DNA from: an uncultured Lachnospiraceae bacterium
Lineage (GTDB): Bacteria; Bacillota; Clostridia; Lachnospirales; Lachnospiraceae
Assembly (NCBI GenBank): GCA_949840465.1
Contig: CATKXE010000023.1
Location: forward strand, 1 to 38,949
DNA length: 38,949 nt
Direction of reading: 5' to 3'
Shown piece by piece: positions 32,668-38,949 of this stretch (its first letter is position 1; every line of letters begins with the position of its first letter). The position numbers and the translations under genes are program-made. The notes below the pieces were generated by a model. That model was not told the origin of the DNA and did no database searches. It saw only the letters and a program-made list of their open reading frames with translations.

Positions 32668-32870
32668 TGCAAATTTTGTACAGAATGTGTATAATCAAAT
32701 TACAGAAAACACAGGAATTTTACCGGTTATAACGCGGCCGGTACCACCATTTATACTGCGCGCCGGGAACATTTGCACAGGATTCTTTATCTGCGGCATA
32801 TCCGGTATGCTTTGGCTGCCAATCCCACCGGCCTGCGGTATAATACGACAAAAGAAAGGCGGGACATATT

Positions 32871-33320
32871 ATGAAATGCCCATATTGCGGTAATCTGGAT
32901 ACACGTGTGATTGATTCACGGCCGGCAGAGGATAATAGTTCCATCCGCCGCCGCCGTTGTTGTGATGAGTGTGGAAAGCGTTTTACGACTTACGAAAAAG
33001 TAGAGACAATCCCTTTGATCGTAATCAAAAAGGATGATAACCGGGAACAATATGAACGCTCCAAGATTGAAAACGGAGTCTTAAGCGCCTGCTATAAGCG
33101 CCCGGTATCTGCAGATGCAATCAAAGCGGCCGTAGATGAGATTGAAATAAAGATCGTAAACCGGGAGGAAAAAGAGATCCCCAGCAGCCTCATCGGCGAG
33201 ATCGTCATGGAACGGCTCAAAACCTTAGATCCGGTGGCCTATGTCCGTTTTGCATCGGTTTACCGGCAGTTCAAGGATGTGAGTACCTTCATGGACGAAT
33301 TGAAAATGTTTCTGGAGTAA
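32871..33320 (+). CDS. nrdR: transcriptional repressor NrdR
   Basis: A 149-aa repressor of ribonucleotide reductase genes that senses ATP/dATP. The N-terminal zinc ribbon is complete (CPYCG at 3-7, then CCDECGKRFTTYEKVE), followed by the ATP-cone domain (VIKKDDNREQYERSKIENGVLSAC and the later YVRFASVYRQFKDVSTF). Length is standard. AAAGGCGGG precedes the ATG. Nearby TATAAT-like boxes at 32690 and 32839 are possible promoters, but neither has a good -35. Confidence 0.97.
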   Translation: MKCPYCGNLDTRVIDSRPAEDNSSIRRRRCCDECGKRFTTYEKVETIPLIVIKKDDNREQYERSKIENGVLSACYKRPVSADAIKAAVDEIEIKIVNREEKEIPSSLIGEIVMERLKTLDPVAYVRFASVYRQFKDVSTFMDELKMFLE

Positions 33321-33569
33321 CAGCACAGGAGATAACGTGTATTTTCTGAAAAATCAGGTGAACACAGATCATTCCGTATATTTATATAGAAAAAAGTAAC
33401 AAAGAACCCTGTTTCATATATTATGCATTACCCACAAATTTGATGCTTTCTTAAAAATATCCCCTTACTTTCCGGGAAAAAAGATGCTAAAATAGTCTTA
33501 TGTCTGGAAATTTTTTGATTTTTCAGGTATGCGCTGGAAAATACTATGAATCATGCTGCACCCAAGTGG

Positions 33570-33597
33570 AATCCCCCGCGGCAAGCTGTGGGGGATT
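33570..33597. repeat. family B companion hairpin, copy 3
   Basis: A perfect AATCCCCC/GGGGGATT stem (33570-33577/33590-33597) encloses GCGGCAAGCTGT. It precedes family B copy 3 by about 60 bases, as copy 2 precedes its own unit. Confidence 0.55.
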
Positions 33598-33660
33598 TGG
33601 TCTACACTCCGTTTCGGTTGTTGCTAAACAAATGCCACGGGCATGTATTTAGCAACCTTT

Positions 33661-33726
33661 GCGGCAGTCGCCAGGCGGACATGCAAAAACATCTCCACCT
33701 GGTTCGTTGCTTCGCGGGAATAAGTT
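33661..33726 (+). repeat. family B repeat, copy 3
   Basis: The unit reads GCGGCAGTCGCCAGGCGGAC, then ATGCAAAAACATC, then GGTTCGTTGCTTCGCGGGAA and TAAG. The 3' part TTCGTTGCTTCGCGGGAATAA is nearly identical to copy 2. The gap 33321-33904 holds this element and hairpins but no clear gene. Confidence 0.65.
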
Positions 33727-33846
33727 AAGATGAAAGAGTTTTTTGCAGCTTCTGAGAAACTGTGAGAGAGAATTTCGGCACGGTTTCCTGGCGGCGGCAG
33801 TATGGAGGGGTTGCATGGCAGTCATGTAACCGGTCAAGGTGTGATT

Positions 33847-33879
33847 GGCCATTTTCGGAGATACTTTCCGAAAATGGCC
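33847..33879 (+). promoter_or_regulatory. 13-bp perfect stem-loop before carD
   Basis: GGCCATTTTCGGA (33847-33859) pairs perfectly with TCCGAAAATGGCC (33867-33879), loop of seven bases, ending 25 bases before the carD start. No T-run follows, so it is not a terminator. It may be an operator or an RNA element acting on carD translation. Confidence 0.5.
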
Positions 33880-33904
33880 GTATTGTGAAAGTGAGGAGAT
33901 GCGT

Positions 33905-34414
33905 ATGCATAGTCAGGGTGATGCGGTAGTTTACAAGTGTAAGGGCGTTTACAAGGTGGAAGAAGTCGGAACTCTGGATTTTACGTTTGCAGACAGGAAG
34001 AAAAAGTATTATACGCTGCAGTCAGTAGGGAATGCAAAGGATCGGGCGTATGTTCCGATTGATGATGAATCGAATATACGCAAGCCGATGGAGAAGGATG
34101 CGATTTTCGGTTTAATCCAGAGGATAGACGATATCGATATTCTGTGGGTCCAGAATGAAAAGCTGAGGGAAAAGGAGTATAAAGACTGTATTTCCGGATA
34201 TATGCCTGAAGACTGGATTCGTGTATTGAAGACGCTTTACAGGCGCACCCGCCACCGCGGGGCAATCACAAGCATGGATAAAAAATATCAGCAGATGCTG
34301 GAACATGCGCTTTACAGCGAGTTTTCCTATGTACTCGGGATTCCCGAGAGCAAGGTAGGAGGCATGATCTGGAAAGAGCCCCAAACGGAAGCTTCGGGAA
34401 GAGACATCTGTTAA
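33905..34414 (+). CDS. CarD-family transcriptional regulator
   Basis: A 169-aa protein with the CarD/TRCF RNA-polymerase-interaction domain at the N-terminus (MHSQGDAVVYKCKGVYKVEEV, then KKKYYTLQSV) and a helical C-terminal part (KEYKDCISGYMPEDWIRVLKTLYRRTR). CarD proteins bind the RNAP beta subunit and stabilise open promoter complexes. GAGGAG six bases before ATG 33905 fixes the start over the longer frame from 33845. A strong terminator follows. Confidence 0.9.
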   Translation: MHSQGDAVVYKCKGVYKVEEVGTLDFTFADRKKKYYTLQSVGNAKDRAYVPIDDESNIRKPMEKDAIFGLIQRIDDIDILWVQNEKLREKEYKDCISGYMPEDWIRVLKTLYRRTRHRGAITSMDKKYQQMLEHALYSEFSYVLGIPESKVGGMIWKEPQTEASGRDIC

Positions 34415-34417
34415 ACT

Positions 34418-34466
34418 AAAAACTCTGGGAAACAGCCTGCATTGCAGACTGCGTTCCCGGAGTTTT
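34418..34466 (+). terminator. Rho-independent terminator of carD
   Basis: AAAAACTCTGGGAA (34419-34432) pairs with TTCCCGGAGTTTTT (34454-34466 region) with one wobble, and inner CTGCA/TGCAG pairing. The 3' arm ends in five T. It lies a few bases after the carD stop. Confidence 0.9.
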
Positions 34467-34469
34467 TGT

Positions 34470-34545
34470 TATACATGATCGGATGAAGTCCGTCTATCCC
34501 GCAGGGACAGGCATAAAGGGATGCCCCCTGGGTATACATGATCGG
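34470..34545 (+). repeat. family A repeat, intergenic copy after carD
   Basis: One full 63-base unit plus the start of the next: TATACATGATCGG occurs at 34470-34482 and again at 34533-34545, exactly 63 apart. It reads in the coding sense on plus, but TTA is changed to TGA, giving a stop at unit codon 3. It begins directly after the carD terminator. Confidence 0.85.
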
Positions 34546-34567
34546 GCGGGGATCCGTTTGGCAAATC

Positions 34568-34990
34568 CTAAAAAATCCCGAAAATCTTCTCCCTGAATCC
34601 ATTGTACAGCGTATCATAATCTGTATAATTGATATGACTGTCTTTAAAATGCTCTCCCCATGCCGTACAAATACCGTCTGCCGCTGTCTTTGCACATTCA
34701 TGCCCTGTCAGAAGAAGCGCTGGGAATACATAATAAATCATAAAAAAGTTCAAATCTGCCTGAACATAGGATTTGATCCTGCCATTTTTCGGGGACTGGA
34801 ATTTTTCCTTCACCTTCCCGGCAAATTCATTGCCGATCGCCCGCGCGGCCTCTTTTGGATCATCGGACTGCCCGATATACTCGGTCATCTCCTGAAAATA
34901 ATGCCCATATGTCTGCCTGAATGTCTTCATGTTCATCTCATAAGCATTTTTCTTTAATTTTTTTAACATTGGCCCCATGTTGTCGAACAT
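34568..34990 (-). CDS. conserved hypothetical protein (140 aa)
   Basis: A mostly helical 140-aa protein starting MFDNMGPMLKKLKKNAYEMN, with a basic and amphipathic N-terminal half and a hydrophobic stretch LNFFMIYYVFPALLLTG near 90. I recognise no family. AAGGAG eight bases before ATG 34990 fixes the start; longer frames open at 35008 and 35023. It lies downstream of dapA on the same strand, about 105 bases away, and so may share the lysine-controlled transcript. Confidence 0.75.
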   Translation of the reverse strand: MFDNMGPMLKKLKKNAYEMNMKTFRQTYGHYFQEMTEYIGQSDDPKEAARAIGNEFAGKVKEKFQSPKNGRIKSYVQADLNFFMIYYVFPALLLTGHECAKTAADGICTAWGEHFKDSHINYTDYDTLYNGFREKIFGIF

Positions 34991-35095
34991 GGATGCAGCT
35001 CCTTCCAGCATAACCTGCACCAACCCTTTCCTGATCGGAATAACGTCCCAAATTAGCCTCCTCGCAGCAAACCGCGGGGAACCAAATCCGGGCTT

Positions 35096-35983
35096 TTATG
35101 AAAGTATCCCAAATTCCTGCATTGCTTTTTTCAACTGCTCCTTATGCTCCGGCTCAATCTCTGTCAGAGGTCCCCGAAGCGGCCCGCATTCTTTACCCAT
35201 CAGGTTCATGGCCGCTTTTACCGGAATCGGATTCACCTCGCAGAACAGGGCGTCACAGAGCGGAAGTGCATCCAGCTGCATCTTACAGCTTCCATGAATA
35301 TCACCGTTGAAAAACTTATAGATCATATCATGAACATATTGGGGGGCAACATTGGATAATACGGAAATGACTCCGATCCCGCCCAATGACAAAAGCGGAA
35401 TAATCTGGTCGTCATTCCCGGAGTACAGGTCAATATTCCCGTCACACAGATGCATAATCTTTGCCACATTGCCGATATTGCCTGACGCTTCTTTGATGCC
35501 CACAATGTACTCTACATTTTTTACCAGATGCGCCGCCGTGGCCGGCTCAATCGCACACCCGGTGCGGCTCGGCACATTATAGAGAATGGCCGGAAGCTTT
35601 GCTTCATTCGCAATTTTCGTGTAATGGGCAATCAGGCCGTTCTGGGTAGCCTTGTTGTAATAAGGGGTCACAAGCAGCAGCCCTTCTGCCCCTGCTTCTG
35701 CCGCTTCCTTAGAAAACTGGACTGCTGTTGCGGTACTGTTGGAACCCGTTCCTGCAATCACCGGAATTCTGTGGTTCACCCGCTCAATCGTAAAACGGAT
35801 GACATCCATATGCTCCTGCTCCGTCAATGTCGCTGATTCTCCCGTCGTCCCACAGATAATGATCGCGTCTGTGCCGCCGGCAATCTGCTCTTCCAGAATC
35901 TCATCCAGCTTCTCATAATTTACTTCCAGATTTTCCTTCATAGGTGTAATAACCGCAACACCTGCGCCTTTGAAAATTGCCAC
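35096..35983 (-). CDS. dapA: 4-hydroxy-tetrahydrodipicolinate synthase
   Basis: A 295-aa aldolase condensing pyruvate with aspartate semialdehyde, the first committed step to lysine and diaminopimelate. K164 in GIKEASG is the Schiff-base lysine, Y135 (LYNVPSRTG) and T46-T47 (CGTTGES) complete the proton relay. The ATG at 35989 is only two bases from AGGAGG, whereas the GTG at 35983 has the normal eight-base spacing and gives the typical MAIFKGAGVA start. A lysine riboswitch with terminator lies in the leader, so lysine turns the gene off. Confidence 0.96.
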   Translation of the reverse strand: MAIFKGAGVAVITPMKENLEVNYEKLDEILEEQIAGGTDAIIICGTTGESATLTEQEHMDVIRFTIERVNHRIPVIAGTGSNSTATAVQFSKEAAEAGAEGLLLVTPYYNKATQNGLIAHYTKIANEAKLPAILYNVPSRTGCAIEPATAAHLVKNVEYIVGIKEASGNIGNVAKIMHLCDGNIDLYSGNDDQIIPLLSLGGIGVISVLSNVAPQYVHDMIYKFFNGDIHGSCKMQLDALPLCDALFCEVNPIPVKAAMNLMGKECGPLRGPLTEIEPEHKEQLKKAMQEFGILS

Positions 35984-36024
35984 TGTCATATCCTCCTTGA
36001 CCTATACACTTTTATACAAAACCC

Positions 36025-36047
36025 TCCTGCGACGCAGGAATTCCCTG
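36025..36047 (-). promoter_or_regulatory. competing hairpins between riboswitch terminator and dapA
   Basis: CCTGCG, CGCAGG and CCTGCG occur in sequence, so the middle arm can pair with either neighbour (one hairpin with a 1-base loop, one with a 5-base loop). It lies after the terminator and before the ribosome site. A role in dapA translation is only a possibility. Confidence 0.35.
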
Positions 36048-36056
36048 CGGTACAGC

Positions 36057-36085
36057 AAAAAAGAAACGGCAGGATGCGCCGTCTC
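36057..36085 (-). terminator. riboswitch-controlled terminator before dapA
   Basis: On the minus strand GACGGC and GCCGTTTC form the stem, followed by six T. It directly follows the lysine aptamer, the standard transcriptional-attenuation layout. Confidence 0.9.
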
Positions 36086-36107
36086 TAAATACACATACAA
36101 TTTGTAT

Positions 36108-36275
36108 CTAAGATAGCGCTCCATCCTTCGATGACAGTCATGTCATTGTTCATGCCATGCCCAAGCAGTATGATCTCAGGTATCATACCCTTTCGGCATC
36201 TTCCCCTTTCAACTGCCATCTCCTGTTCCTGAACATCCGGCAGCCTACTGATGAAAAATGCAACCTCTATCCCAT
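36108..36275 (-). ncRNA. lysine riboswitch (L-box) upstream of dapA
   Basis: The minus strand carries the L-box landmarks in order: GATAGAGGTTGC opening P1, ATCAGTA, GGCAGTTGAAAGGGGAAGA, TGCCGAAAGG, the long P4/P5 part, and ACTGTCATCGAAGGATGGAG closing with CGCTATC, which pairs with GATAG. Binding of lysine favours the terminator at 36057-36085. A 73-codon open frame across the element is coincidental. Confidence 0.95.
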
Positions 36276-36296
36276 TTCTGTTTTTATCTTTATTAA

Positions 36297-36325
36297 AGGA
36301 TAACATCCCTGCATAGTATTGTCAA
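36297..36325 (-). promoter_or_regulatory. promoter of the dapA leader
   Basis: A perfect TTGACA (36320-36325) and TATCCT (36297-36302) are 17 bases apart on the minus strand. Transcription would begin about 15 bases before the aptamer. Confidence 0.75.
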
Positions 36326-36405
36326 CGAAATTTTGTGACTTTTACTGTTACAATTCACGGCCTGACCGGCCGCGAACCGTAAGCATCCAGCGAAAATGCC
36401 GCTGC

Positions 36406-37086
36406 CTATTTTTTAGCCGTCATCAGCTTTTCCTGTGATATCATGGCCTGGTCTATAGCACGTAAATCCTCATCAGGAATCTCATAAGATCCGTCTTCGG
36501 TGCGGTTAATGTGTACTACGATTTTTTTGACGTCCCCATAGGTCAGTCCTTTGTTCAGTCCTGCCTCAAGCACCTCATAATAGGTCTTGTACACTTGATT
36601 CTGGATTTCATCATCAGAAGGCATCTCCTCCCCGTTCATCACATTGTTTGAGATCTCGGACGCATATTCTTCTGTCTTATCCTGAAATTCTTCATATGTA
36701 TCATCAAACAACAGGATGGGCTCCACAGCCACCTCAACCGTATAGCTGTGGTTCTCCTCCTCCGCAGCTTCTCCTACAGTATACCTCACCTGTTTGACCG
36801 TATTCTCAAACAATGCACGGTAATCCTCCTCCAAATCCTCCGGCAGCTCTGTGGTGCTGAACTCATGCATGGTTGCATCCAGATTTTTTCGGAAAATCGC
36901 ATCCGCCTCCTCCTGAGTCACACCTGTGATCTCCATATAATTCTCTGTCTGATTTTTGTACGATACGTCCAAAATCGCCTGCATATAAGCACATGCGTCG
37001 AATGTGGTACAGCCGCTCAGTATCGCTGCCATGCCGATCATCAAAACAAACATCTGTATCCAGGTTCCTTTCCGTCTGCCCATCAT
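36406..37086 (-). CDS. lipoprotein of unknown function (226 aa)
   Basis: A predicted lipid-anchored protein: basic GRRKG start, hydrophobic MFVLMIGMAAILSGC with an LSGC lipobox (Cys near 26), then a hydrophilic, acidic, helical exterior (EEDYRALFENTVKQVRYTVGEA, DKTEEYASEISNNVM). It resembles the DUF5105-type clostridial lipoproteins in layout, but I cannot confirm the family. GGAGG five bases before ATG 37086 (eight before 37083) outweighs the ATG at 37104. It lies downstream of the dihydropyrimidinase gene on the same strand. Confidence 0.78.
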   Translation of the reverse strand: MMGRRKGTWIQMFVLMIGMAAILSGCTTFDACAYMQAILDVSYKNQTENYMEITGVTQEEADAIFRKNLDATMHEFSTTELPEDLEEDYRALFENTVKQVRYTVGEAAEEENHSYTVEVAVEPILLFDDTYEEFQDKTEEYASEISNNVMNGEEMPSDDEIQNQVYKTYYEVLEAGLNKGLTYGDVKKIVVHINRTEDGSYEIPDEDLRAIDQAMISQEKLMTAKK

Positions 37087-37269
37087 CTTGTCCTCCTTTT
37101 TCACCGAATCTACTTTTTTGATAAACTGGCTTTCAGTCTACCACAGTCAATCCGTAAAAAAAGGAAAAACCTGTCAACCGATTTCGACATCTGGAAAACT
37201 TTAAAAATGAAATTCTGAAATAAAATCCACCGAGCAAGGACGTCTTCCCCAGACAATCCCTGCGGATTC

Positions 37270-38667
37270 TCAGCTTCTACTCTGGAATAACCCCTTCTCC
37301 AGGGGCTTTCTGTGGATGAAACGCCCTGCTCCTTTTTCCCCAATAAATTGATGCTCCTTCACAATCACCTTTCCCCTCTGCATCACCTGACAGATCTGTC
37401 CCTGAATCTCCATTCCTTCATAGGACGTATAATCAACTGCTCCATGCATCCTGCTATGGGTTATCACACCAGAAGCATCCGTATCAAAAATCACAAGATC
37501 CGCATCCGCTCCGGGCTGAATGACGCCTTTTTCCGGGTACAGTCCATAGATTTTACATGGATTGGTGCAAAGCGTCTCCACCAGCCGGTTCATCGTAATC
37601 CTCCCCTTCGCTACGCCTTCCGAATACAGCAGCATCAGTCTTTCCTCTACTCCCGGCGCTCCGTTGGGACACGCGGTGAAATCGTCTTTGCCCATCTGTT
37701 TCTCTTTTCGATAATTAAAAGGGCAATGGTCTGTTGCAACAACCTGAACCGACCCATCCGACAAACCTTCCCACAAAGCTTCGCAATCCTTTCGTGTACG
37801 TAAGGGCGGCGACATAATATATTTCAGGCCGTCTTCCCTTTGATAGCACTCCTCTGTCAGAAGAAGGTATTGCGGGCAGGTTTCTACGAAAATATTTTTC
37901 TGGCCCTGACGCCTTGCCTCCCTGACAGCTTCCAGGCTTTCCCTGCATGACAAATGTACAATGTATACCGGCGCGTCGTCTGCCATTCTGGCAAGCCTTA
38001 GTACACGGCCTACCGCTTCTGCCTCTGCCAGATTGGGCCGGCTTTTCGCATGATAAACAGGAGCTGTTTTCCCTTCCTTTTTATACTGTTGTTTTAAAAA
38101 TTCAACCACATCATGATTCTCGCAATGAAAAGCCGTAATTCCGTTTATTTCTTTCATTTTCCTCAATATCTGCAATACGTCCGCATCATTCAGCCTGAAT
38201 CCATAAGTCAGATATGCCTTTACACTGGGAATCCCGTCTGCCGCCATGGCGCCCAATTCTGCCAGGATATCCTCGTCCACATGCTGTGCCGTCCCATGGA
38301 ATCCATAATCAATGACTGCTTTTCCTTCCGCCAGCTTTTTATACACTTCAAATTGATAGTGCAGACCGACTCCCGCCGGGCCAAAAGCCATATGGTCAAC
38401 AATCGACGTAGTTCCGCCGCACGCTGCCGCCACGGTTCCGTCATAGAAATCATCCACTGCCCGGGAAATCCCCACATCCAGATCCATATGTGTATGTACA
38501 TCCACTGCGCCTGGAATCACATAGCATCCGGAAGCATCCACTACTTGTGCATCCCCATCCGAAATATCCTTTCCAATGCACATAATTTTTTCGCCTTCAA
38601 TCAGAATATCCGCCTGATAATCCTCTCTTTCCGTAAAAATCCTGCCATTTTTTATGATTTTTTTCAT
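37270..38667 (-). CDS. hydA: dihydropyrimidinase / D-hydantoinase
   Basis: A 465-aa amidohydrolase that opens dihydropyrimidine or hydantoin rings in pyrimidine breakdown. The two-metal site is complete: H58 and H60 (DVHTHMD), the carboxylated lysine K150 (SVKAYLTYG), H181 (FHCEN), H238 (IVHLS) and D313 (ATDHCPF). The end DADLVIFDTDASGVIT is typical. Length is normal for the family. Allantoinase or phenylhydantoinase specificity cannot be excluded from sequence. AAGGAAA lies 10-15 bases before the ATG. No catabolic partner lies within the window; further genes may lie past the right edge. Confidence 0.93.
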   Translation of the reverse strand: MKKIIKNGRIFTEREDYQADILIEGEKIMCIGKDISDGDAQVVDASGCYVIPGAVDVHTHMDLDVGISRAVDDFYDGTVAAACGGTTSIVDHMAFGPAGVGLHYQFEVYKKLAEGKAVIDYGFHGTAQHVDEDILAELGAMAADGIPSVKAYLTYGFRLNDADVLQILRKMKEINGITAFHCENHDVVEFLKQQYKKEGKTAPVYHAKSRPNLAEAEAVGRVLRLARMADDAPVYIVHLSCRESLEAVREARRQGQKNIFVETCPQYLLLTEECYQREDGLKYIMSPPLRTRKDCEALWEGLSDGSVQVVATDHCPFNYRKEKQMGKDDFTACPNGAPGVEERLMLLYSEGVAKGRITMNRLVETLCTNPCKIYGLYPEKGVIQPGADADLVIFDTDASGVITHSRMHGAVDYTSYEGMEIQGQICQVMQRGKVIVKEHQFIGEKGAGRFIHRKPLEKGLFQSRS

Positions 38668-38894
38668 CTCATCTGCTTTTCCTTTCTTTCATTTCCTGGT
38701 GTAGTTTTCGCTCAATGGTCCCTTCGCTTTTATTTAAAAAACTTCTCCTACCATATATATATCACACTTTCCCCCTGATGACTATTGAAAACAGGAAAAG
38801 GAATTTTATTTTCCTGACATTATGACACTGATTTTTCCCGATAACAGAAAAAAGTTCCGCTTACGCGAAACCTGGCTAAAAATAAATATACAAT

Positions 38895-38949
38895 ATTTCA
38901 TGCACCTTCAAAACTGCATACAAAGAAAACCACCATCCAACCACCTCTC
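38895..38949 (+). other. rRNA-spacer-like sequence at the right edge
   Basis: CACCTTCAAAACTGCATACA (38904-38923) resembles the short conserved stretch found in rRNA operon spacers of clostridia ahead of 23S rRNA. No 16S 3' end lies within the preceding 280 bases, so only a partial or neighbouring spacer could be present. The gap 38668-38894 shows no gene. Confidence 0.25.

Noticed and set aside
32687..32893. 68-codon plus-strand frame before nrdR
   Set aside because: It overlaps the nrdR start in another frame, lacks a ribosome site and has no recognisable protein pattern.
33802..33888. 28-codon frame before carD (starts MEGLHGSHVTGQ)
   Set aside because: It has no convincing ribosome site and its codons run over the 13-bp stem-loop.
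36085..36306. 73-codon open frame upstream of dapA
   Set aside because: It lies wholly on the lysine riboswitch and its landmarks; the frame is coincidental and has no ribosome site.
1..38949. tRNA genes, insertion sequences, phage genes or an origin
   Set aside because: I looked in the gaps and saw no cloverleaf with a CCA-type end, no transposase or integrase and no DnaA-box cluster. A covariance-model scan would be needed for certainty on tRNAs.

Overview
The window reads as a chromosomal segment of a Gram-positive, low-to-mid GC anaerobe of the Clostridia, most likely Lachnospiraceae (Clostridium cluster XIVa). The grounds are the protein flavour (YlmC/YmxH-like, DUF6449-type ABC permease, two-gene AICAR transformylase plus PurO-like IMP cyclohydrolase, TsaB-RimI fusion), sigma-A promoters with AGGAGG ribosome sites, and a lysine riboswitch on dapA. 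I cannot name the genus. Most genes lie on the minus strand; araC, ylmC, nrdR and carD are on plus.

Layout. 1-2.9 kb: inorganic pyrophosphatase, a DUF2325 gene with a structured leader, and a lipoprotein whose promoter carries a BlaI/MecI-like dyad. 3-10.3 kb: an oligosaccharide island of GH36 alpha-galactosidase, two ABC sugar permeases, a sugar-binding lipoprotein and a divergent AraC regulator, with no ATPase of its own. 10.4-15.7 kb: YbjQ plus a membrane-anchored MerR regulator, an AI-2E-family permease, a barnase-type RNase lipoprotein with barstar, and a WYL regulator. 15.8-20 kb: ABC permease, ATPase and MATE exporter behind one operator-like promoter. 20.1-21.2 kb: rplM-rpsI with a structured leader. 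21.3-25.5 kb: a small conserved protein, a large SF1 helicase with a C-terminal nuclease-like domain, and ispD. 25.5-32 kb: tsaD, rnz, tsaB-rimI, tsaE, and the last two steps of IMP synthesis. 32.4-34.5 kb: ylmC, nrdR, carD. 34.5-38.7 kb: a hypothetical gene, dapA under a lysine riboswitch, a lipoprotein, and a dihydropyrimidinase.

The most unusual signal is a 63-bp hairpin-rich repeat (family A). Tandem copies sit in frame inside two unrelated genes: 2.5 copies in the alpha-galactosidase just after the nucleophile motif, and 3 copies ahead of the signal peptide of the barnase lipoprotein. An intergenic copy lies after the carD terminator, a truncated copy beside the araC/sugar-operon control region, and a short remnant upstream of the WYL gene. 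The unit is a multiple of three and is open in several frames, so it behaves like the protein-invading palindromic elements known from Rickettsia. A second dispersed family (B) of about 64 bp, with a companion hairpin, occurs in intergenic DNA around 25.5, 30.0, 32.3 and 33.7 kb.

Both ends of the window may be contig ends: bases 23-44 resemble Illumina adapter sequence, and the last 50 bases resemble rRNA spacer sequence.
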